This document shows positions 1 through 4,971 of a stretch of 7,684 bases of DNA, piece after piece. Every line of letters starts with the position of its first letter. The first letter of the stretch is position 1. The position numbers and the translations under genes are program-made. Source of the stretch: SIAJ01 sp036266155 (lineage in GTDB: Bacteria; Planctomycetota; Planctomycetia; Gemmatales; Gemmataceae); contig DATANR010000422.1 in NCBI GenBank assembly GCA_036266155.1, positions 1 to 7,684 on the forward strand, in the 5' to 3' direction. Under the pieces are notes generated by a model, which saw nothing but the letters and a program-made list of their open reading frames with translations, searched no databases and was not told where the DNA came from.

Positions 1-846
1 ACTGTCCCGGTCGATGCCGCCGAAGTCGCCGAGCTTGGCGATGACTCGACCTTCCTTCGGCTCGATCACCATGATCTCGTTGGACTGGTTGCACGCGACC
101 CAGAGGTTGTCGTGCTCGTCAATGATCAGCCCGTCAGGGCCGCCACCGGCGCGGTGGACGAAGACCTCGGGTTTGCCCGGTTCGAGCTTCTCGCCGGTCA
201 ACGGGATCTTCACGATCGTGTCCTGAGCGGTGTTGGCGATGAACAACGCGGTCTGCTTGTTGTTGAACGCCAATCCGTTCGCACCGATGGCTGGCGGCAG
301 GCGGGTCGGCTTTAGCAATGGGCTCTCGACCCAGATCGTCGCGGCCCCGCCGTCCTTTCCGACCTTCCAGATCAGTCCCTGGTGTGCATCGGTCACGTAC
401 ACGTTTCCAGCCGCGTCGATCGTCAGTCCGTCAAGACCGGGCTTCTCCCCGGTGACGGTCATGAACACGGTCGACGCGCCCGTCTTGGGATCGACGGTGA
501 GGACCTTGGCAGCCCCGTAGTCGATCACCAGCAGCTTGCCCGTCTGCGGATGGAAGCGCAGATCGAGCAGCAGCCGGCTCGACCCGGCAACGCTAACGGT
601 CCGCTCGTGCCGGCCCTTCGCGTCGAACACGATGAGCGTGCCCGGACTCGACTCCGGCTTGTTCGCCGCCACGGTCACGACGTAGACGTTGCCGTCCGGA
701 CCGACGGTGATTCCCTCGGGGTGGGCCTCCCCTGGAGGGAGCGTGGCGAAGCGCTCGACCTTACCGCGGTTCCAGGCGTGCACGGCGACTGGCGATGCCA
801 GCAGCGCCAACAATGTCAAAACGGTTCCGGTTCGTGGAATTCTCAT
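1..846 (-). CDS. SMP-30/gluconolactonase-like secreted beta-propeller protein (3' end beyond window)
   Basis: The frame is open for 282 codons from the ATG at 846 to base 1 without a stop, so the C-terminus lies outside the window. Residues 1-24 look like a signal peptide: two Arg, a hydrophobic run rich in Leu/Ala, and an AVHA cleavage site before W25. The rest carries repeated propeller motifs of the SMP-30/gluconolactonase/LRE type: PEGITVGPDGNVYVV (43-57), LDGLTIDAAGNVYVTD (139-154), GANGLAF (188-194) and PDGLIIDEHDNLWVAC (237-252). By analogy with the family, E44, N190 and D238 could form the divalent-metal site; this is inferred from motif position. Family members are metal-dependent lactonases or related hydrolases, but many planctomycete copies are uncharacterised, and a non-enzymatic NHL-type propeller is the alternative. 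It should act in the periplasm or outside the cell. AGGGAG lies 8 bases before the ATG, which supports this start. It is 59 bases downstream of the DoxX gene on the same strand and is probably co-transcribed with it. Confidence 0.85.
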   Translation of the reverse strand, partial: MRIPRTGTVLTLLALLASPVAVHAWNRGKVERFATLPPGEAHPEGITVGPDGNVYVVTVAANKPESSPGTLIVFDAKGRHERTVSVAGSSRLLLDLRFHPQTGKLLVIDYGAAKVLTVDPKTGASTVFMTVTGEKPGLDGLTIDAAGNVYVTDAHQGLIWKVGKDGGAATIWVESPLLKPTRLPPAIGANGLAFNNKQTALFIANTAQDTIVKIPLTGEKLEPGKPEVFVHRAGGGPDGLIIDEHDNLWVACNQSNEIMVIEPKEGRVIAKLGDFGGIDRDS

Positions 847-849
847 GAC

Positions 850-863
850 GAATTCTCCCTAGC
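850..863 (-). promoter_or_regulatory. Ribosome binding site / leader of the SMP-30-like gene
   Basis: Read on the minus strand this is GCTAGGGAGAATTC, containing an AGGGAG Shine-Dalgarno core (855-860) 8 bases before the ATG at 846. It is nearly identical to the leader of the Kelch-tyrosinase gene at 4176-4190, differing by one inserted A. Confidence 0.6.
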
Positions 864-905
864 TGGCAGTCTTGTTGGACCGCCACGGTTAAGTTCGATT
901 GGTTA

Positions 906-1346
906 CTACGAGACTCCGCTGAGCGCTCCTTGTTCCGACTTGGCCCCGGCGGACAGTCCGCTTAGCCATGCCTTCACTCTCCCAAACCGGCCCCACAGGA
1001 TGAGCCCGGCAAGACAACCGAGGACGAGGGCCGGTATGGGCGAGCCGCCGAGGATCAGCAAGTGCGATAGAACCGCCCCAGCCATCGTGCAGAACAAAAG
1101 CGCCGCGCCGACGGGAGTCAGCCGCGGGATTAACAGGAAGCAGGCCGACACGATTTCAATGGACCCAGTCAGGTAGCGGAACCACTGGCCCACGCCGACC
1201 TTCTCGAAGGTTTCCACCATCATTTGCTGGCCGGACAGCTTGGCGACGCCAGCCGCCAGAAACGCAACGGCAGTGAGGATCTGCAAGACCCACAGCCCAA
1301 CGTTCCGGGCGACGGACGGGCGAGCGTATTTGATCTGACTATTCAT
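906..1346 (-). CDS. DoxX family integral membrane protein
   Basis: This is a 146-residue protein with four predicted membrane segments at about residues 17-37, 57-74, 78-99 and 103-119. A short soluble stretch between the first two (KLSGQQMMVETFEKVGVGQW) and the FLAAGVAKL motif are the pattern of the DoxX/DoxD-like family. The length matches the family's usual 130-160 residues. DoxX relatives are linked to quinone-dependent thiol or sulfur oxidation and to membrane redox complexes; the partner and substrate here are unknown. The frame can be extended two codons to a TTG at 1352, but AAGGAG (1355-1360) is only 2 bases from that codon and 8 bases from the ATG at 1346, so the ATG is preferred. 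The tail after residue 120 is short, polar and probably cytoplasmic. The gene lies between the tyrosinase fusion and the SMP-30-like gene, all on the minus strand, with a 263-base gap upstream and a 59-base gap downstream. Confidence 0.85.
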   Translation of the reverse strand: MNSQIKYARPSVARNVGLWVLQILTAVAFLAAGVAKLSGQQMMVETFEKVGVGQWFRYLTGSIEIVSACFLLIPRLTPVGAALLFCTMAGAVLSHLLILGGSPIPALVLGCLAGLILWGRFGRVKAWLSGLSAGAKSEQGALSGVS

Positions 1347-1354
1347 CACCAACT

Positions 1355-1360
1355 CTCCTT
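1355..1360 (-). promoter_or_regulatory. Ribosome binding site of the DoxX gene
   Basis: AAGGAG on the minus strand, 8 bases before the ATG at 1346. Its spacing decides the start in favour of that ATG over the in-frame TTG at 1352. Confidence 0.65.
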
Positions 1361-1410
1361 CGTTGATCGCGGTTGGGTAAATGTCGCATGCCGAGCGGCA
1401 AGGATTTTCT

Positions 1411-1544
1411 CCCCTCTCCCCCGCTTCGGGGGAGAGGGGCCGGGGGTGAGGGGGTTAAGGCTCAGCGGGTCAAGAACGAACTTTCTGACCGTTCGAGCCC
1501 TAACCCCCTCACCCCAGCCCTCTCCCCCGAAGCGGGGGAGAGGG
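1411..1544. repeat. 134-base near-palindromic intergenic element with two terminal hairpins
   Basis: The element fills the middle of the 263-base gap between the tyrosinase fusion and the DoxX gene. Its left end is a perfect 13-bp hairpin (CCCCTCTCCCCCG at 1411-1423, 3-base loop CTT, complement at 1427-1439). Its right end is a perfect 12-bp hairpin (1518-1529, loop AAG, complement 1533-1544). The segments inside them, 1438-1463 and 1495-1520, are inverted copies of each other with 23 of 26 positions matching, and GGTCA (1468-1472) pairs with TGACC (1486-1490) near the centre. The whole can therefore fold into one long hairpin or cruciform with two side stems. It carries no convincing gene. 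From general knowledge, similar CCCTCTCCCCCG-type palindromes are dispersed in planctomycete intergenic regions, so a MITE- or REP-like repeat is the likely identity. Transcribed, it would follow the tyrosinase stop codon by 65 bases and could slow or end transcription or protect the mRNA end, but it has no T-tract. Confidence 0.8.
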
Positions 1545-1609
1545 AGCCGGAATGCGGCTTCGCCGCCGTGAGGGCTCGGCCGGCCAGGACAAGCACTCAA
1601 GGTGTCGCC

Positions 1610-4174
1610 TTAGCGGCGCACGGTCGCACCGGTCATCTGCTTCGCTTCGGCCAGGAGGGCGGCCGGGTCATTGAACGGCTGGTCGCCGATGCTTCGCCAC
1701 CGGACGCCGCCCTGAGCGTCGATCAGGAAGGTGCCATGCAACGGCTTGTTGTCGAAGCCGACGCATCGGTACGCCTTGAACGCCTCCAGCTTCGCGTCCG
1801 ACAGGAGGGGAAAGGCGAAGCCGCCGTTCTTCTTGTAAGCGGCCAGCGCGTCCTTCAGCTCCTCGGGGGTGTCCGTGCCGATGCCGACCACGTCGATTCC
1901 GAAGGCGGCGAAGTCCTCGATCCGGCGTGCCACGGCGTTGAGCTGGTCCTGGCAGCGGATGCAGCCGGAGCCCTCGTAGAAGATCAGCACCACCGAACGG
2001 CCCTCGTACTGATCGAGAGAAACGGTCTTGCCGGCTCCGTCGGCCAGGCTCCAGGCCGGAGCTGGAGCGGGCCTGGCGGCCGGCGCTGAAGCGCGGGTCG
2101 GAGACTTCGGCTCGGGCTTGACCGGGGCGGTCTTCGCAGCTTCCGCCTGACGCTCGGGCGGCTTGGCATAGACGTCGTACTCGTAGCCGGACTGCGCGAT
2201 GCGGTCGGCGGCGCTGACCGGAAGGTCGACGCGCTTGCCGTTTCGGTCCGCGAACGTGAACTTGCGGTTCAGGTACTTGGGATCGGTCGGGTTGCTGTTA
2301 CCGAGCCGGTTCCAACTTTCCCACAGCCGGTCCAGGTTGCAGTGGTGCAAATAAAAGAGCGGGTCGCCGCCAACGGTGGCGAAGTCGGCCATATCGCCGC
2401 CGATGGCGATGTGAGTGAAGAAGTGGGGGTTTTGGTCCATCCTGGGGCAAAACCCGAGGCTGCCGGTCGGTGAGTCGATGTACGTCTTCTCGTTGAGGCA
2501 GTCCCAGCTCAGCCAGTTCATCCAGAGTGTGTCAATCCGCTCGCCCCCGTTGACCCAGGGCCAGCGGGTGCCGTTGAAGAGCGCGCTGGCCGGATCACGG
2601 AAGGCGAGCGGGAGGCAAAGGTCGGCCTCCTTTCCGGTGACCGGATTCCAGTAGGGCAGCGAAAAATCTTCGTCCTTCAGTACCTCGCGGATCGTCTGCT
2701 CGAACTGATAGAGCATGTGGCGGTGCCACGGCAGGAAGTACCACTGCTGATACTGCTCCGGGTTATCCGGGTTGAACGGGTGCGCCTGACAGCCGTTCCA
2801 CGTGGCGTCGGCAAAGGATTGCACATCCGACGGGAGTGCAGCGATGACGTCGTTCTTGTGCTTCCGGGATTCCTCCCACAGGAACGCGGGCGGCCCCTTG
2901 ATCCAGTGGGTGTACCACCACCACTTCCACGAATGGGGATCGCTCTCGGGCAACTCGCGCATCAGCTTGATGGCCCGCGCGTACTTTTCGAGCATCTTTT
3001 GCCCGTCCGCGGTCTTGATGTCGTATCGGGTGTACGTCTTCTTCCCGACCTGGTCCGGCGCCTTGGTGGCGCCCGTCGCAGCCTCGCCGGGGGCGCCCGG
3101 CAGTTCCAGAATGTCGACGGATGACGTGTCGACGTTCAGTTTCGGGTCCTGCATCGCCAGCGCTCCGGCCGACTGCATCATGCCGCTCGCCAGGTAAAAG
3201 CGGTTGCCGATCACCGCGCTCGCGACGCCGTGCCGGGGCATCGGCATGGAGGGGAGCGCGGCCCACGAGTTGGTGGCCGGTTCGTACGCCTCGACCGCCC
3301 GGTATGCACCGACGAGTTGTTTGGTCGTCACCTCGCCGCCAGCCACGTAGATGCGTCTGCCGTCGGTGCCCCAGCCGCCGCCGCTCCGGGGCGTCGGCAT
3401 CCGCTCCTTGGGCGCACTCCACAGGTCGTTCGCGGGATCGTACTCCTCGACCACGTCGGTGTTGGTGGCCGACATGATGAAGCCATGCCCGGTGCGGCCG
3501 CCGATGACATAAATCTTTCCGTTGACGGCGGCAGCGAAGGCGTGGTTGCGCGGCACCGCCATCGGCTTACGGCTCTCCCACTTGTTCGTGGCCGGGTCGT
3601 ACACGTCGTTGGCGCTCAAAACATTGCACGGCCCCATGAACGTGAAAAACGGTGCCTTCGACCCATCCACGGTCGTGGCACCGCCGATCATGTAGATCTT
3701 GCCGCGCACTTCGACTGCGACTGCGGACCCGCGCTTGCCCGGCAGCGGAACCAACTCCTTCCACGAATCGGTCGCCGGGTCGTACTCCCAGGCGTCGTCA
3801 ATCGGTTGCCATGCGGCGCCGATCGGGAGCGGGCTCTTCTCGGGGGCAACGAAGCCGCCGAGGACGTAAATCTTGCCATTGGCGGACGCCAGGGCCGCGT
3901 GATGGGCCGGCCGCGGCATCGACTTCTTCTTGGTCCACTTGTCGGCGGCCGGGTCGTACTCGTAGTTGGCACCGCGCGCCTTGCCCTCGCCCCAGCCGCC
4001 GATCGCATAAAGCTTGCCGTTGACGGCGACGCCGTAGAGTTCTTCATCCGGTTCGGGGAACGGCGCTCCCTTCTTCCAGGGAGACGGCTGCATTTGAGCC
4101 TGCCCAGACGCGGCGAATGCCAGGCCCGCGATCACGGCCAGGATGGCGATTCTTCGTTGCAACGCGATCGACAT
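1610..4174 (-). CDS. Secreted Kelch propeller-tyrosinase-redoxin fusion protein
   Basis: This is an 854-residue protein of three domains. Residues 1-26 form a signal peptide (MSIALQRR, hydrophobic core, SGQA cleavage site). Residues 35-358 hold six Kelch-type motifs, each a hydrophobic strand ending in GG or SG: LYAIGG (55-60), IYVLGG (102-107), IYMIGG (160-165), IYVIGG (221-226), IYVAGG (275-280) and FYLASG (326-331), consistent with a six-bladed propeller. Residues 375-670 are a tyrosinase/polyphenol oxidase domain. CuA ligands are probably H423, H465 (in CQAH) and H484 (in FLPWHR). CuB ligands are H584 and H588 (HFFTH) plus H610 or H611 (DPLFYLHHCNLDRLW). The domain should be a type-3 dicopper centre oxidising phenols or catechols. 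A Pro/Ala-rich linker (672-707) leads to an AhpC/TSA-like redoxin domain (708-850) with a CIRC motif (C738, C741) and the HGTFLIDAQGGVRW strand. The ATG at 4174 is chosen because GAGGAG lies 6 bases before it and the signal peptide starts there; a 30-codon extension to 4264 is open but has neither. Stop is TAA. Confidence 0.93.
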   Translation of the reverse strand: MSIALQRRIAILAVIAGLAFAASGQAQMQPSPWKKGAPFPEPDEELYGVAVNGKLYAIGGWGEGKARGANYEYDPAADKWTKKKSMPRPAHHAALASANGKIYVLGGFVAPEKSPLPIGAAWQPIDDAWEYDPATDSWKELVPLPGKRGSAVAVEVRGKIYMIGGATTVDGSKAPFFTFMGPCNVLSANDVYDPATNKWESRKPMAVPRNHAFAAAVNGKIYVIGGRTGHGFIMSATNTDVVEEYDPANDLWSAPKERMPTPRSGGGWGTDGRRIYVAGGEVTTKQLVGAYRAVEAYEPATNSWAALPSMPMPRHGVASAVIGNRFYLASGMMQSAGALAMQDPKLNVDTSSVDILELPGAPGEAATGATKAPDQVGKKTYTRYDIKTADGQKMLEKYARAIKLMRELPESDPHSWKWWWYTHWIKGPPAFLWEESRKHKNDVIAALPSDVQSFADATWNGCQAHPFNPDNPEQYQQWYFLPWHRHMLYQFEQTIREVLKDEDFSLPYWNPVTGKEADLCLPLAFRDPASALFNGTRWPWVNGGERIDTLWMNWLSWDCLNEKTYIDSPTGSLGFCPRMDQNPHFFTHIAIGGDMADFATVGGDPLFYLHHCNLDRLWESWNRLGNSNPTDPKYLNRKFTFADRNGKRVDLPVSAADRIAQSGYEYDVYAKPPERQAEAAKTAPVKPEPKSPTRASAPAARPAPAPAWSLADGAGKTVSLDQYEGRSVVLIFYEGSGCIRCQDQLNAVARRIEDFAAFGIDVVGIGTDTPEELKDALAAYKKNGGFAFPLLSDAKLEAFKAYRCVGFDNKPLHGTFLIDAQGGVRWRSIGDQPFNDPAALLAEAKQMTGATVRR

Positions 4175-4314
4175 TGAATTCTCCTCTAGCGGGTCGGAGT
4201 TGACGAGGCTCGAACGGCCGTCGTCCCTGCTCCGAATTGCTGAGAGGAAGCCGGTGGACACCAACCGGGCTAAATTGTTGAAGACCGAATTCCGGCAACG
4301 CGAATTGCCTCACC
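4175..4314. promoter_or_regulatory. Divergent intergenic region between oxidase and sigma-factor genes
   Basis: These 140 bases separate the minus-strand oxidase gene from the plus-strand sigma factor gene, so promoters for both must lie here or within the gene starts. It is less GC-rich around 4268-4310. TTGACG (4200-4205) and TAAATT (4271-4276) resemble a -35 and a -10 hexamer, but they are 65 bases apart and do not form one promoter. No clear operator palindrome was found. An ECF-type promoter may exist but cannot be identified without comparison to other genomes. Confidence 0.5.
4176..4190 (-). promoter_or_regulatory. Ribosome binding site / leader of the Kelch-tyrosinase-redoxin gene
   Basis: On the minus strand this reads GCTAGAGGAGAATTC. 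The GAGGAG core (4181-4186) is 6 bases before the ATG at 4174, the strongest Shine-Dalgarno match in the window. It fixes the start and excludes the longer 884-residue reading. Confidence 0.75.
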
Positions 4315-4959
4315 ATGACAGAAAATCGGACGACTGCCGTCATCCAGCGCTGCCTGGACGGGCTGCAAGGCGATGCCTCCGCGGAGCCGATCATCCGGGA
4401 ATTGCTGGCGCAGGCGGTCGACCGACTGCGCCAGTGGTGCGGCACCATGCTGCACCGGAGCTACCCGCGACTGGCACAGCCCCCGTTGAATTTGGATGCC
4501 GACGAACTGGTGGCCGGCGTGGTGGCGGGTCTTCTCACGGCCCTGCGGAAAGTCCGCCCACAAACCGTCCGACAATTCTTCGCCCTGGCCAATCAGCACA
4601 TGCGGTGGCAGCTCAATGACCTGGCCCGCCTCTTAGATGAAAGGCCGCGTCCCGCGCACATGTCGGAATCCGGCATGATGGCGCAGCCAGCGAGCAGCGA
4701 CTCCGTCCTTAGCCAGGACGCGCGTCGCATGTTGGCGGCGATTGAGGCTTTGCCCGAGGAGGACCGAGAGGTGTTCGAGCTCGTCCGCATTCAGGGGCTG
4801 ACTCACGTCGACGCCGCCGCGGTGGTCGGCGTGTCGGTCAAGACAGTGCAGCGGCGCTTGAACCGAGCACGCCTTCTGTTGGCCGAGCAGCTGGCCGACC
4901 TCCGGCCGGACATGCCCGAGACGCCCCTCGAGCCGCCGGGCGACACGCCCATGCCTTGA
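4315..4959 (+). CDS. ECF-type sigma factor (planctomycete kinase-associated class)
   Basis: This 214-residue protein has the two-domain plan of an extracytoplasmic-function sigma-70 factor. Residues about 23-110 are the sigma-2 domain, including LDADELVAGVVAGLLTAL (60-77), which matches the region 2.1/2.2 helix, and RQFFALANQHMRWQLNDLAR (86-105) for regions 2.3-2.4, which bind the -10 element. A variable linker (111-134) follows. Residues about 135-195 are sigma-4, starting LPEEDREVFELVRIQGLTH and ending in a helix-turn-helix (about 163-186, DAAAVVGVSVKTVQRRLNRAR) for the -35 element. The C-terminal 20 residues are Pro-rich. No anti-sigma factor gene is adjacent; instead a Ser/Thr kinase gene starts 12 bases downstream, an arrangement known from planctomycete ECF groups in which the kinase is thought to control the sigma factor. 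There is no strong ribosome binding site before the ATG at 4315, so the start is less certain than the others; the next in-frame Met is at residue 45, inside the sigma-2 domain. Confidence 0.88.
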   Translation: MTENRTTAVIQRCLDGLQGDASAEPIIRELLAQAVDRLRQWCGTMLHRSYPRLAQPPLNLDADELVAGVVAGLLTALRKVRPQTVRQFFALANQHMRWQLNDLARLLDERPRPAHMSESGMMAQPASSDSVLSQDARRMLAAIEALPEEDREVFELVRIQGLTHVDAAAVVGVSVKTVQRRLNRARLLLAEQLADLRPDMPETPLEPPGDTPMP

Positions 4960-4964
4960 GGAGG
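4959..4964 (+). promoter_or_regulatory. Ribosome binding site of the kinase gene overlapping the sigma factor stop
   Basis: AGGAGG begins on the last base of the sigma factor's TGA stop (4957-4959) and ends 7 bases before the kinase ATG at 4972. This indicates translational coupling of the two genes in one transcript. Confidence 0.75.
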
Positions 4965-4971
4965 GCCGTCG

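Larger units (their letters stand above)
1347..1609. other. Intergenic region between tyrosinase fusion and DoxX gene
   Basis: Besides the palindrome at 1411-1544 and the DoxX ribosome binding site, this gap holds a small separate hairpin, GCGGC-TTC-GCCGC at 1554-1566. No clear promoter for the DoxX gene is visible; nothing in 1361-1410 matches a well-spaced -35/-10 pair. Both strands have open frames here, but they translate the palindrome and are not believable genes. Confidence 0.6.

Noticed and set aside
382..1176. Plus-strand open frame of 264 codons
   Set aside because: It runs antisense through the SMP-30-like gene, the spacer and most of the DoxX gene, and its translation has low-complexity character with no domain.
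1411..1439. Intrinsic terminator after the oxidase gene
   Set aside because: The stem is strong, but no run of T follows on either strand at the right distance. Attenuation is possible but the classic signal is absent.
1373..2089. Plus-strand open frame of 238 codons starting in the palindrome
   Set aside because: Its start is in the palindrome and the rest is antisense to the redoxin domain, so it is not a believable gene.
3230..4177. Long plus-strand open frame of 315 codons opposite the Kelch domain
   Set aside because: It lies fully antisense to a well-supported gene, is rich in Arg, Gly and His as expected for a GC-rich shadow frame, and shows no domain pattern.
4175..4264. 30-residue N-terminal extension of the Kelch-tyrosinase-redoxin protein from a start at 4264
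   Set aside because: It would place a polar, charged stretch before a good signal peptide, and it lacks a ribosome binding site. GAGGAG sits 6 bases before the ATG at 4174.
4200..4276. Sigma-70 promoter made of TTGACG and TAAATT
   Set aside because: The two hexamers are 65 bases apart, far from the required 16-18, so they were not called as a promoter.
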